Positions 35,439 to 44,027 of a DNA stretch of 63,350 nucleotides are shown one piece after another (the first letter of the stretch is position 1; each line of letters starts with the position of its first letter). Source of the stretch: Nostoc sp. JL33 (GTDB lineage Bacteria; Cyanobacteriota; Cyanobacteriia; Cyanobacteriales; Nostocaceae); the NCBI RefSeq assembly GCF_017114985.1, contig NZ_JABXKP010000076.1, forward strand, positions 1-63,350. The letters are read 5' to 3'. The translations under genes were made by a program, and so were the position numbers. Below the pieces are notes generated by a model. It was not told where the DNA came from and made no database searches. It saw nothing but the letters and a program-made list of their open reading frames with translations.

Positions 35439-35816
35439 TTAAGACTGCGGATTTTGCCGAAGCCCCAACAAGTTTCCGTCAATATCCTTGAAGACAGACA
35501 ATTGCACTCCATGACCGACATCTGTAATTGGCCCAACTTCAACTCCTTTTTCAATAAGGCTTTGACGAGCAGCAACTATATTGTTTACAACAAAGGTACT
35601 GACACTACTACCTGTTTCAACTGAGCTACTTAAGTTCAGCCCAATTGCAAAGCGTGGAATATCAGGAAAACTAAACTGTCTCCAGCTAGGCGTATCATAT
35701 TTGTCTTCAGGTACTAATCCGAGCTTGGACTTGTACCACTCGACACTTGCTTCCAGATTCGTAACGTCTACTTTAGTGACAAAACTATATTCACCAAAGG
35801 TGTTTTTCAATGTCAT
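35439..35816 (-). CDS. VOC superfamily (glyoxalase/dioxygenase-like) protein
   Basis: This single vicinal-oxygen-chelate domain protein of 125 residues has the typical order: SFVTKVDVTNLEASVEWYKSKLGL, then WRQFSFPDIPRFAIGLN, and VFKDIDGNLLGLRQNP at the end with the conserved Asp-Gly-Asn. Candidate metal ligands are few (H101 and E-containing turns), so metal use is uncertain. Members include glyoxalases and resistance proteins; no substrate can be named from sequence. Confidence 0.85.
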   Translation of the reverse strand: MTLKNTFGEYSFVTKVDVTNLEASVEWYKSKLGLVPEDKYDTPSWRQFSFPDIPRFAIGLNLSSSVETGSSVSTFVVNNIVAARQSLIEKGVEVGPITDVGHGVQLSVFKDIDGNLLGLRQNPQS

Positions 35817-35929
35817 AATCTACACTGCTAATCCAAAACTTTTGCAATATAGATATTATCAACCTTTTTGACAATTAAAAACCCTGTAAGCCGATAGGTT
35901 TACAGTAGTTTACTATAGCAATCCTGATA

Positions 35930-36052
35930 TCATGTCCGGTAAATTAGTTGTGATATAGCAATCATATCTGAGTTGTGAAAAATAACTAATCGCCTTCTTT
36001 GCCAGAGGCTCCGCCAAAGCTCGCAATGACAAGTGTTTAACCGGACATGATC
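35930..36052 (+). mobile_element. MITE-like element with ATCATGTCCGGT ends
   Basis: ATCATGTCCGGT at the left is matched by its inverse ACCGGACATGAT at the right, 123 bp overall. The interior holds a CCAGAGGCTCCGCC unit. Only one copy was seen in the window. Confidence 0.6.
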
Positions 36053-36089
36053 TGAATCATTCGTGAGAAAAATACTGAAGAAAAATATT

Positions 36090-36251
36090 AGGACTTACGC
36101 AAAATATCTCTCAAACTCCTATTTCTCCGTGTCGCGCCAGTTGCTTCTCCCAAGGGGAGACGCTGCGCGAACAAGTCGGAAAACCCGCCCAACGCACTGG
36201 CTTCTCTGCGCCTAGAGTGGTTCGTTATTCCGTAACTCTTGCGTAAGTCCT
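36090..36251 (+). mobile_element. MITE-like element, AGGACTTACGCA family
   Basis: The 162-bp unit begins AGGACTTACGCAA and ends TTGCGTAAGTCCT, perfect inverted ends. The interior carries CTCCCAAGGGGAG and GACGCTGCGCGAAC pieces of other repeat families. Relatives are at 14801 and 62547; single ends occur at about 25020 and 35373. Confidence 0.75.
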
Positions 36252-36261
36252 AAATATATAC

Positions 36262-36407
36262 CAATACAGTTCAGTTAAGCATTTCTTCCTTCTCTTTCTT
36301 CTCTTCCTTTGCGTCCTTCTCTACGAGACGCTACGCGAACGCGTCCTTCGCGGTTCGTTAAAAAAATTGACTTTGACAAAGAGTTAGGCCTTAACCCAAG
36401 CGTATTG
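36262..36407 (+). mobile_element. MITE-like element, CAATACGG family, with CTACGAGACGC interior
   Basis: Ends are CAATACAGTTCAGTTAAGC and CCTTAACCCAAGCGTATTG, the same family as 2962, 3248 and 46721. The interior contains TCTCTACGAGACGCTACGCG, a different repeat that also invades genes elsewhere in the window. Confidence 0.7.
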
Positions 36408-36521
36408 AAATATATACAACTAATACTTCATCTGTAAACTGGTCTGATTGCATGTTTCAAGAAGCCAGGATTCTCCTCTGCTCTCCCGCCCTTGTGGCTC
36501 TTCCCCATTGCCAATGCCCCA

Positions 36522-38927
36522 TCATGTACGTCCGGTGAGGTTGGCAATTACAGCTGCTAACTCACCCGGATTAACCGGCTTGGGGACGTGGAGTTGAAAG
36601 CCTGCCAGCAGGGCTTGCGTGCGATCTTCTGCCCTAGCATAGGCTGTCAGCGCCACTGCTGGAATCCGTCCTCCTTCCTCTGTTGGCAGCGCCCTCACTT
36701 TCTTTATCAGTGTGTAGCCGTCTTCTTGGGGCATACTAATGTCGCTTACCAGTATATGGGGGCGAAATTGTTGCAGGGCAAGCAGTGCTTCACAAGCAGA
36801 TGCAGCTGCTATAACTTGGATGCCAAACTCTGTCAGAATTGTGGTGAGCAAATGACGCGCGTCTGCCTCATCATCGACGATTAGCACCCGCAAGCCATCT
36901 AAATTCGGCAGGTAATTGTTAGCCTCTTGGGCATCTACAACAGATGAAACCTCCTCTGCTGTAGATGCCTCTACGTCAACGGCTTTCATTGGCAGATTGA
37001 CAATGAATGTCGCCCCCAGTCCAATTCCTGGACTTTGGGCAGAGATTGTGCCACCGTGTAATTCTACCAAGTGGCGGACGATCGCTAACCCTAATCCTAA
37101 TCCACCATGCGATCGCGTGCTGGAACTGTCAGCTTGACAAAAGCGTTCAAATACATGGGATAGGTATTCGGCAGCAATTCCCGCTCCCGTATCACTCACC
37201 CGAATTTGCACATGGGATTGAATCCGCTTCAATTGCACATCAACTCTTCCCCTCTTGGGTGTAAACTTGATAGCGTTGGAGAGCAAATTCCACACAACCT
37301 GTTGCAAGCGGTTGCCATCACCCACAACTACCCCTACTTCCGGGTCAAATTTACACTTGATGCGAATTTCTTTCGCCTGGGCTGCTGGACGCACAGTATC
37401 GATTGCTGCCTCTACAAGTGGTACAAGTTTTACCTGATGAATATTTAGATGGAGCGTACCTCTAATAATCCGCGAGACATCTAGGATATCTTCGATCAGT
37501 TGAGTTAGAGATTTGCTGTTACGATCGATTGTCTCTAGTGCGCGGACAGCAGTAGTCTCATCCAACTTGCGACTCCTAAGTAGCTGCGTCCAGCCCATTA
37601 TGGCGTTTAGGGGTGTGCGGAGTTCCTGGGAGAGTGTGGCGAGAAACTCATCCTTGATGCGGTTTGCAGTTTCGGCATCGGCGCGTGCTGTCTGTTCGCT
37701 CTCAAGCAATTGTTCGCGTTCTTGCTCTGCTTGCTTGCGTTCTGTGATGTCGCGTTGAGTTCCCCACGCTCTGACTAAAAGCCCATTTTCAACAATTCCC
37801 ACCAGATTATTCAAAAAATATTTGGGATTACCTTGCTTATCTATTTCATGAGACTCTGCATCGATTAGTCGGTAGTTAGAACGGATAAAAGTACGCAGGT
37901 ATGCAATATTATGTGGATCGGAGCGAACCAGAAAGTCTCCTAGTCTGGCGCTGATAATTTCTTCGGCACAAGAAAAGCCATACATCTGCGCCATCACATT
38001 GTTGCATTCCGCTAAGTAAACATATTGGTAAAAATGTTGAATTTGTTCATCTTCTGGACAATCTGGCGAAATTGGTACTTCCAGTTCGATGCACCAAATA
38101 CCTTCTGAACTCTGCTCTAAAAAAGCGCGGTAGCGTTCTTCACTTTTGCAAAGCGCAAGCTCTACTTGTTTGCGTTTGCTTAAATCAAGTACAAAACTGA
38201 TAATATTATTTGGATTATTTTCTAATAAAGCAGAACCTAACAGGATGGGAACCCGGCTGTTATCTTTGCGGATATATTCGTTCTCAAAGGGCTGACACAC
38301 GCCTTTGGTTGTGAGTTCTGCGTTAGCGTTCGCGAAGCGTCTCGTAGAGAAGCTCACCGTTCGCGTAGCGTCTCGCAGAGAAGGTATCGCACTATTGTTA
38401 GCTTCAATATATTCTGGTGGTATGATGTCGCGCCATCGGATTCGCCCTGCTTGCAAATCCTCTTGCGAATAACCTACCATTTCTAAAAAAGCATCATTAG
38501 CCTCTGCGATCGCTCCGTCCATATTGGCTACAATTACCCCAATAATGTTGGAATCTACCAACCTTTTAAACCTTGCTTCGCTCACCTGAAGATATTGTTT
38601 GGCTGTGCGTAACTCTGAATTGAGCAAGTTAATAAGTATTGTCACCAGCGCAAACAAGCCTAACCGCACTATGGTATCTAGACTCGCAACAAACAACGAA
38701 AACACTGGCTCTAAAAAAAAGTAGCTGATAGCTAAAGTAGACAAAGCAGTAGCCAGCAACCCTGCTTTCATGCTGCCATACCAGGCACTAACCGCCACGG
38801 CAGTAAAAAACAGCAGAAAAATAATTGCTTCCAGGAGTGGCTGTAGCAATAGTGTTAGTAGCAAGACACTAGCAACTGCCAATAGCGCCACAGCATAAGG
38901 CGCTAGTAGCGAACGTATTCCTTTCAA
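36522..38927 (-). CDS. hybrid sensor histidine kinase with degenerate phospho-acceptor
   Basis: Order: membrane helices resembling a DUF4118-type module (about 8-90), two PAS domains, HisKA/HATPase and a C-terminal receiver. The H-box reads TLSQELRTPLNAI, so the phosphorylated histidine is glutamine (codon CAG). N and G boxes (NLLSNAIKFT, DTGAGIA, GGLGLGLAI) are normal. The receiver has VDDEAD, the phospho-Asp in LVSDISMP, and VPKPVN. A 63-nt in-frame repeat lies in the first PAS domain (38322-38384). I chose TTG at 38927 (AGGAG 8 nt upstream, M-K-G-I-R-S-L-L-A-P); a start at 39101 would translate through another repeat. Self-phosphorylation on the usual residue is not expected. Confidence 0.85.
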   Translation of the reverse strand: MKGIRSLLAPYAVALLAVASVLLLTLLLQPLLEAIIFLLFFTAVAVSAWYGSMKAGLLATALSTLAISYFFLEPVFSLFVASLDTIVRLGLFALVTILINLLNSELRTAKQYLQVSEARFKRLVDSNIIGVIVANMDGAIAEANDAFLEMVGYSQEDLQAGRIRWRDIIPPEYIEANNSAIPSLRDATRTVSFSTRRFANANAELTTKGVCQPFENEYIRKDNSRVPILLGSALLENNPNNIISFVLDLSKRKQVELALCKSEERYRAFLEQSSEGIWCIELEVPISPDCPEDEQIQHFYQYVYLAECNNVMAQMYGFSCAEEIISARLGDFLVRSDPHNIAYLRTFIRSNYRLIDAESHEIDKQGNPKYFLNNLVGIVENGLLVRAWGTQRDITERKQAEQEREQLLESEQTARADAETANRIKDEFLATLSQELRTPLNAIMGWTQLLRSRKLDETTAVRALETIDRNSKSLTQLIEDILDVSRIIRGTLHLNIHQVKLVPLVEAAIDTVRPAAQAKEIRIKCKFDPEVGVVVGDGNRLQQVVWNLLSNAIKFTPKRGRVDVQLKRIQSHVQIRVSDTGAGIAAEYLSHVFERFCQADSSSTRSHGGLGLGLAIVRHLVELHGGTISAQSPGIGLGATFIVNLPMKAVDVEASTAEEVSSVVDAQEANNYLPNLDGLRVLIVDDEADARHLLTTILTEFGIQVIAAASACEALLALQQFRPHILVSDISMPQEDGYTLIKKVRALPTEEGGRIPAVALTAYARAEDRTQALLAGFQLHVPKPVNPGELAAVIANLTGRT
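38322..38384 (-). repeat. 63-bp repeat inserted in frame in a PAS domain
   Basis: Two ~31-bp tandem copies of TTCTCTRCGAGACGCT followed by CGCGAACG lie within the kinase gene. They encode 21 residues between A-I and A-E-L-T-T, which are adjacent in normal PAS domains. The same sequence family is found at about 28160, 36310, 42050, 54570, 57790 and 59380. Confidence 0.75.
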
Positions 38928-38989
38928 TGTGGCTTCTCCTTTTATGCAGCTAGCTAAAGGATTATTCCCAAAATCAGCTAGACAATGCG

Positions 38990-39024
38990 TTGGCGTAGCC
39001 CGTCGTAGACATCGCTCAACACCT
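38990..39024 (-). repeat. short repeat GCGATGTCTACGACGGGC upstream of the kinase
   Basis: The element GCGATGTCTACGACGGGCTA lies upstream of the chosen start and creates a false N-terminal extension (V-E-R-C-L-R-R-A-T-P). It also occurs near 32770 in the opposite orientation. Confidence 0.5.
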
Positions 39025-39177
39025 ATTATGAGGGAAAAATACACATTTAAACAGTTAGTTCCTCCGAATCTATCTAAAGTAGTAAAACTTAGTTCTAGCA
39101 AAGGTTCAATAGATGATAATCGTCGCTCTAATTATAGATACTTTCTTTTTTCTTCTCTATCAAATAGTAGAGATTTA

Positions 39178-40479
39178 TTAAAGTTTTAAATTGATTTGTT
39201 TTAGGATATAAGTCATCATTTCACCTTTACCTTTAACCTGAATTAAACCTCGTTTTTCCAATAAGTATTTATCCTTTAAAAGCTGATAAGTTGCTTCACA
39301 AACCTGGATACTACCTGCTATACCATGTGATTCCATTCTACTAGCAATATTGACTGTATCTCCCCAAAGGTCGTAGGCAAACTTTTTCAGCCCAATCACC
39401 CCTGCTACTACTGGCCCTGTACTAATGCCAATACGGATGCTAAAAGATTGGTTATTTTCTTCGTTAAACGTAGCTATAGCATTTTGCATATCTAAGGCCA
39501 TATTAGCTATTGCTGGAGCATGGTAGTTAGACTGCTTTGGCAACCCAGCAACAGCCATATATGCATCGCCAATCGTCTTGATTTTCTCTACCCCATGACG
39601 TTCTGCCAATTGGTCGAACAAACAGAATATTGTATTTAATAACTCGACTAATTCCGCAGGAGATGTCCGAGTTGAAAGCTCTGTGAAGCCAACAATATCG
39701 GCAAATAGCACCGTAACTTCTAGAAAGCTATCGGCAATAGTTGTATGCGATTGTTTTAATTGTTCTGCAATCATCTCTGGCAGAATATTTAGTAGCAGCC
39801 GTTCTGATTTGTACTGCGCTAGTTCCATTGCCTTCCGGGCGTAAAATTCTTTTTTTCGCAAGCGTTCGTATAAATAGACAGAGAAGACACAAATTATGCA
39901 AGTCCAAAATAAATATAAACCTTGCTCAATGTAAAAAGCTGATGGATTTTTTAATATGGGATTATATAAGATATATAAAATTAAATAGCAAATAATTGTC
40001 CCAATTTGTGATATTAAATGTATCCACCATTGCACTGGAACGATTGTAGCCTGAGTGAGAAACATCCAATTCCAGAGATTGCTTCTAGGTTCTAGATTAT
40101 TAAACAGCAAAGCTACATGAATTTGGACAGCACAAGTTACAGACCAGCATAAAGTCAAAAAAATTAAATTTGGGTAACGACGGCCTATAGAGGTTTTACA
40201 TAAACCCCAGCAAATGAGCGTGACTAGTTCTACTAAAAGACCAATTTTAAAAGCATATATCTTACCATCTAATTGTGAATTTGCCCAAAGAAAAAAAGCG
40301 ATTAAAGTCAAGCCAGCTACCAGGATAATCTGCGCCTGCAATTGCAGCCGTTTCAGCATAAAACTCTGGCGCTGTTCTTTGTAGGATTCGGCAAGGTTAT
40401 TGTTTGTTTGCCGATAGGACATTCCGTGACTAATCAGCGCATCTAGTTGGGTTTTGTCGGAGTTACTTGGATGAATCAT
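39178..40479 (-). CDS. membrane-anchored class III adenylate/guanylate cyclase
   Basis: About six hydrophobic segments (roughly residues 45-215) precede a class III cyclase domain that makes cyclic AMP or GMP. Metal-binding aspartates are in VLFADIVGFTELS and KTIGDAYMAVAG; the substrate-defining lysine is in EKIKTIGD and the Asp in DLWGDTVNIASRM, the combination usual for adenylate cyclases. The transition-state Asn and Arg (NIASRM) are present. At 433 residues it is complete. It lies 250 nt upstream of the degenerate histidine kinase on the same strand; a functional link is possible but not shown. Confidence 0.9.
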   Translation of the reverse strand: MIHPSNSDKTQLDALISHGMSYRQTNNNLAESYKEQRQSFMLKRLQLQAQIILVAGLTLIAFFLWANSQLDGKIYAFKIGLLVELVTLICWGLCKTSIGRRYPNLIFLTLCWSVTCAVQIHVALLFNNLEPRSNLWNWMFLTQATIVPVQWWIHLISQIGTIICYLILYILYNPILKNPSAFYIEQGLYLFWTCIICVFSVYLYERLRKKEFYARKAMELAQYKSERLLLNILPEMIAEQLKQSHTTIADSFLEVTVLFADIVGFTELSTRTSPAELVELLNTIFCLFDQLAERHGVEKIKTIGDAYMAVAGLPKQSNYHAPAIANMALDMQNAIATFNEENNQSFSIRIGISTGPVVAGVIGLKKFAYDLWGDTVNIASRMESHGIAGSIQVCEATYQLLKDKYLLEKRGLIQVKGKGEMMTYILKQINLKL

Positions 40480-40499
40480 GCACTTTTTGCGTTATTAGT

Positions 40500-40660
40500 A
40501 ATTAAGGGAGTAGGGAGTAGGGAGTGGGGAGTGGGGAGTGGGGAGTGGGGAGTTAGGAGTTAGGAGTTAGGAGTTAGGAGTTATAAATATTAACTCTTCA
40601 CCAATGCCCAATGCCCAATGCCCAATGCCCAATGCCCAATGCCCAATGCCCAATTTCAAA
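40500..40660 (+). repeat. heptamer repeat block (GGGGAGT, TAGGAGT, CCAATGC)
   Basis: Three successive short arrays: about six copies of GGGAGTG/GGGAGTA, about five of TTAGGAG, and, after a short spacer, seven of CCAATGC. The last array makes an artefactual extension (M-P-N-A-Q-C-P) in front of the helicase gene. Confidence 0.85.
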
Positions 40661-40668
40661 TTTCCAAA

Positions 40669-42294
40669 ATGGCTCGTACCCCTACATTAAATTTTGATCG
40701 TGGCACATTAATTTTGCATCCACCACCACGCGGCAAAGGTTGGATGGACTATGCTACGTGGGATGATAGAGTTGAAAAATTCCGCATTCCCGCAATTAGA
40801 TACCGATCGCTAGTGGAAGCACTACAAGCGGAAGATGTTTATTTTATCGATGAGGCAAAGCAATTTTATCCTGTAGATTTGGTTCCCAGTCTGGAAATGG
40901 AACCCTATCCCCACCAGACTGAGGCGCTAGCGGCTTGGAAACTGGCGGGTAGACAAGGGGTCGTTGTGCTTCCCACGGCGGCGGGAAAGACTTATTTGGC
41001 GCAAATGGCGATGCAGTCAACGCCGCGCACGACGCTAATTGTGGTACCAACTTTGGATTTGATGCATCAATGGTATGCACACTTGGTAGCGGCTTTCCCC
41101 GATGCTGAGGTGGGATTGCTGGGAGGTGGTTCGCGCGATAGAACGGCTATTCTGGTTGCAACTTATGATAGTGCAGCAATTCACGCTGAGACGTTGGGAA
41201 ATCAATATGCGTTGATTGTTTTTGACGAATGTCATCATTTACCGACAGATTTTAATCGGGTGATTGCTGAATATGCGATCGCACCTTATCGCCTGGGACT
41301 CTCCGCGACACCGGAACGCACTGATGGTAAACACGCTGATTTAAATATCCTCATTGGGCAAGAAGTATATCGCAAACGTGCTGAGGATTTGGCGGGGAAG
41401 GCGTTAGCAGAGCATGAAATTGTCCAAATTAAGGTTAAGTTATCGCAACTTGAGCGGGAAAGATACAATCAATTAATTCAAACCCGCAACGATTTTTTGA
41501 AGCAATCTAAGATTTCTTTGGGGAGTCTGCAAGGTTGGCAAATGTTCGTGCAAATGAGTGCGCGATCGCAATCTGGACGTAGAGCTATGTTAGCGCACCG
41601 GGAAGCGAAAGATATCGCTTTGGGTACTGATGGTAAATTGCGAATTCTGGCTGATTTATTGGCAGAACATTATCCGGCAAGAATTTTGATTTTTACTGCT
41701 GATAATGCGACGGTTTATCGCATTTCTCAAGAGTTGCTAATTCCGGCAATTACTCATCAAACTCCTGTGAAGGAACGGCATGAGATATTAACAAAGTTTC
41801 GAGAGGGTAAATTTAATACTTTGGTTGCTTCTCATGTGTTGAATGAAGGGGTTGATGTGCCTGCGGCTTCTGTGGCGATTATTTTATCGGGGACGGGTTC
41901 GGCTAGGGAGTATACTCAGCGCTTGGGGAGGGTTTTACGGAAGGGGAATATTGAGAATAAACGGGCGATTTTGTATGAGGTGGTGGCGGAGGATACGAGT
42001 GAGGAGGGAACTTCAGCTAGGCGGAGAGGGGAGAGGAATAACGAACCGCATTCGCAAAGCGTCTCGCAGAGAAGGCGCGAAGGACACGAAGGGAAGAAAG
42101 AGAAGGAAGGGAAGTTACAGGTTGTGTATGGAAGTGGGAAGGAAAGGAGTTTGAAGGCTGCGGAACAGTTAGAAATTAATTATTCAATCCAAAATCCAAA
42201 ATCTAAAATCCAAAATTCAGCAGATGTTACCGACAGACTTACTGATGCATCGCCAAAACGGGGAGGAGATCATTCCGAAGAGACTGAAGATTGA
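40669..42294 (+). CDS. XPB/Rad25-like superfamily 2 DNA helicase
   Basis: This DNA-repair type helicase has the damage-recognition N-terminus typical of XPB, then motif I VLPTAAGKTYL, motif II FDECHHL, motif III LSATPER, and the C-terminal lobe with LIFTADNATVYRI, LNEGVDVPAASV and YTQRLGRVLRKG. I chose ATG 40669 (M-A-R-T-P-T-L-N), 541 residues; the upstream ATG at 40618 reads heptamer repeats. From about 42000 on, the coding sequence contains an invading repeat (R-N-N-E-P-H-S-Q-S-V-S-Q-R-R-R), so the last ~95 residues are unusual. The next gene overlaps by 71 nt and encodes its usual nuclease partner. Confidence 0.88.
   Translation: MARTPTLNFDRGTLILHPPPRGKGWMDYATWDDRVEKFRIPAIRYRSLVEALQAEDVYFIDEAKQFYPVDLVPSLEMEPYPHQTEALAAWKLAGRQGVVVLPTAAGKTYLAQMAMQSTPRTTLIVVPTLDLMHQWYAHLVAAFPDAEVGLLGGGSRDRTAILVATYDSAAIHAETLGNQYALIVFDECHHLPTDFNRVIAEYAIAPYRLGLSATPERTDGKHADLNILIGQEVYRKRAEDLAGKALAEHEIVQIKVKLSQLERERYNQLIQTRNDFLKQSKISLGSLQGWQMFVQMSARSQSGRRAMLAHREAKDIALGTDGKLRILADLLAEHYPARILIFTADNATVYRISQELLIPAITHQTPVKERHEILTKFREGKFNTLVASHVLNEGVDVPAASVAIILSGTGSAREYTQRLGRVLRKGNIENKRAILYEVVAEDTSEEGTSARRRGERNNEPHSQSVSQRRREGHEGKKEKEGKLQVVYGSGKERSLKAAEQLEINYSIQNPKSKIQNSADVTDRLTDASPKRGGDHSEETED
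42010..42110 (+). repeat. dispersed repeat in the 3' part of the helicase gene
   Basis: GAACCGCATTCGCAAAGCGT followed by CTCGCAGAGAAGGCGCGAAG belongs to the CTACGAGACGC family. The parallel stretch at about 36300-36360 (inverted) also couples this unit to the Lys-codon-rich GAAGAGAAGAAAG sequence. Confidence 0.6.
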
Positions 42295-43438
42295 TCAGAA
42301 AACTTCGGAGTTGGCGATTGAGTTAATTAATTATTTTCAATCAGCAGTGGGGAAAACTCAAGGTGTGCTTGAGCGACAACTAACTGATTTTGAAGGAGAT
42401 TCTACAGATTATCGGGTGAAGCGGGGATTAGCTTATATTCTCAAAAGCAGTTTTTGCACTTTTGAGGTGGTTAGTCCTTTGGAACCACAAATGTTAAGAG
42501 AACGGGTGTTTTCTCTGGCTGCAAAGTCTATTTCTAGTCGGGAATCAACACAAGCTACTTTAACTAAAATTGCTGATGAGTTAACTCAAGAACTTGAGCG
42601 GGAAGTTTTACTAGAACAGGTTCGGAATGGACTATATGCTGATTTATCTGAAAATAAAATTTTGACTGTGTTTGATGCACCAACAGCACCAGATTTGTTA
42701 AATCGATATAATTTATCTCAGGTGCAGGGTGTGTTCTATAAGGCCAGTCAACTGGTGTTAAATGCTCACCGGAATGTTCCAGGTGAATATAAGCTGTTAT
42801 TTCGCTATTTGAAGTTGTTTCAATTGATGGCTTATATTGAGGGTGATGCTGACCACGGGTTTACAATTACGATAGATGGGCCAACGAGTTTGTTTAATTC
42901 TAGTACGCGATATGGGTTAGCGATCGCTAAACTTATTCCTGCTTTACTTCACGTTACTAGATGGAGTCTTTCTTCTATTCTCCAAAGCCGTGACGCTTAT
43001 ACAAATACTTGGAAAACTGGACGTTTTACTCTCAATTCCGAATGTGGTTTGGTATCCCATTATCCACCAGGTAAGCCCTACGATAGTATGCTAGAAGCAT
43101 CCTTTGCTGATAAGTGGGATACCTTGAAAAGTGGTTGGGCGTTAGAGCGAGAAGTTGATTTGATACCAATCCCCGGTAGTGTGATGATTCCCGATTTTCG
43201 CTTGGTGCATTCTGATGGACGTACTTTCTTATTAGAAATTGTTGGTTATTGGCGACCAGAATATTTACAAAAGAAGTTTTCTCAGGTGCGGCGGGCTGGA
43301 CGTGAAGACTTGATTTTGGCGATTTCCGAGCGACTTAATTTAGAAAAGGCGGGAGTAAAATTAAATGATGTCCCCGCCAGAATTGTTTGGTTTAAAGATA
43401 AGTTATTGCCGAAAGCTGTGTTAGCTGTAATGGATTGA
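42224..43438 (+). CDS. Bax1-like nuclease (DUF790), partner of XPB
   Basis: DUF790 proteins such as archaeal Bax1 are structure-specific nucleases that bind XPB helicase. The N-terminal MLPTDLLMHRQNGEEIIPKR and the long helical middle are typical. A C-terminal PD-(D/E)XK core is seen in DSMLEASFAD, MIPDFRLVH (Asp) and FLLEIVGYW (Glu). At 404 residues it is full length. It begins within the helicase gene (71-nt overlap), so the two are probably produced together to unwind and cut damaged DNA. This pairing is known in archaea and some bacteria. Confidence 0.85.
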   Translation: MLPTDLLMHRQNGEEIIPKRLKIDQKTSELAIELINYFQSAVGKTQGVLERQLTDFEGDSTDYRVKRGLAYILKSSFCTFEVVSPLEPQMLRERVFSLAAKSISSRESTQATLTKIADELTQELEREVLLEQVRNGLYADLSENKILTVFDAPTAPDLLNRYNLSQVQGVFYKASQLVLNAHRNVPGEYKLLFRYLKLFQLMAYIEGDADHGFTITIDGPTSLFNSSTRYGLAIAKLIPALLHVTRWSLSSILQSRDAYTNTWKTGRFTLNSECGLVSHYPPGKPYDSMLEASFADKWDTLKSGWALEREVDLIPIPGSVMIPDFRLVHSDGRTFLLEIVGYWRPEYLQKKFSQVRRAGREDLILAISERLNLEKAGVKLNDVPARIVWFKDKLLPKAVLAVMD

Positions 43439-43453
43439 TTAAGCAGTAATGAG

Positions 43454-43696
43454 ATGAGAACTATAGAAACAATTGCCACAGTTACTAAAGATGGTAAGAT
43501 TACAGCCCAATTACCATTGGATATTCCAGAGGGCGAACATCAGGTGGTAATAGTAATTGATGAAAAGCCTTTGACTGAGAAAGCAGAGAGGAAAGAAAAG
43601 CGTCCTCCTCTAAACTTTCCTGTGCATAATTATGGCCCTTGGCCTGAAAATCTTTCTTTAAGACGTGAGGATATGTATGGTGATTGGGGACGCTAA
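43454..43696 (+). CDS. VapB-like antitoxin, copy 1
   Basis: This 80-residue protein starts M-R-T-I-E-T-I-A-T-V-T-K-D-G-K-I and continues QLPLDIPEGEHQVVIVIDE. It is a small beta-rich family of predicted antitoxins that precede PIN toxins. It is followed by a truncated toxin start (overlap at 43680) and by a near-identical second copy at 43791. The first ~40 codons of the two copies differ at only a few bases; the C-terminal thirds diverge. Confidence 0.7.
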   Translation: MRTIETIATVTKDGKITAQLPLDIPEGEHQVVIVIDEKPLTEKAERKEKRPPLNFPVHNYGPWPENLSLRREDMYGDWGR

Positions 43697-43775
43697 CTCT
43701 GTATTTATGGACACTAACATCTTGGTGTATGCAAATGTGTCTGAATATCGTTTTTACCAAGCAGTGATGTATTAA
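43680..43775 (+). pseudogene. truncated PIN-domain toxin remnant
   Basis: A GTG at 43680, inside the first antitoxin gene, opens a frame with NSVFMDTNILVYANVS, the start of a PIN domain, as in the intact toxin downstream (SSVFVDTNILVYANLA). It stops after 31 codons with Y-R-F-Y-Q-A-V-M-Y. The rest of the toxin is missing. The nuclease would be dead. Confidence 0.7.
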
Positions 43776-43790
43776 TCTAATAGAAATACT

Positions 43791-44027
43791 ATGAAAACTA
43801 TAGAAACAATTGCCACAGTTACAAAAGATGGTAAAATTACAGCGCAGTTACCATTGGATATTCCAGAAGGTGAACATCAGGTAGTAATAGTAATTGATGA
43901 AAAGCTTTTGACTGAGGGAACAGAGAAGAAAGAAAAGAAAGCGCCTCTCAAATTTTCCGCCTATCCTGTAGGATTAGTCTCGGAAAGTTTAACTTTCCGT
44001 AGAGAAGACCTTTATGCAAACGACTAA
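43791..44027 (+). CDS. VapB-like antitoxin, copy 2
   Basis: A 78-residue paralogue of the protein encoded at 43454 shares M-K-T-I-E-T-I-A-T-V-T-K-D-G-K-I and the EGEHQVVIVIDEK segment. Its stop lies 14 nt inside the following PIN toxin gene, so translation is coupled. The C-terminus (PLKFSAYPVGL) differs from copy 1, as expected if antitoxins evolve with their partners. Confidence 0.75.
   Translation: MKTIETIATVTKDGKITAQLPLDIPEGEHQVVIVIDEKLLTEGTEKKEKKAPLKFSAYPVGLVSESLTFRREDLYAND

Larger units (their letters stand above)
35817..36521. other. intergenic region made mostly of three MITE-like elements
   Basis: Besides the three elements listed separately it contains AT-rich spacers and ends in low-complexity sequence at about 36480. 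No gene was recognised. Confidence 0.6.

Noticed and set aside
38928..39101. Longer N-terminus of the degenerate histidine kinase
   Set aside because: The extension translates the GCGATGTCTACGACGGGC repeat; the TTG at 38927 has a better ribosome-binding site and starts just before the membrane helices.
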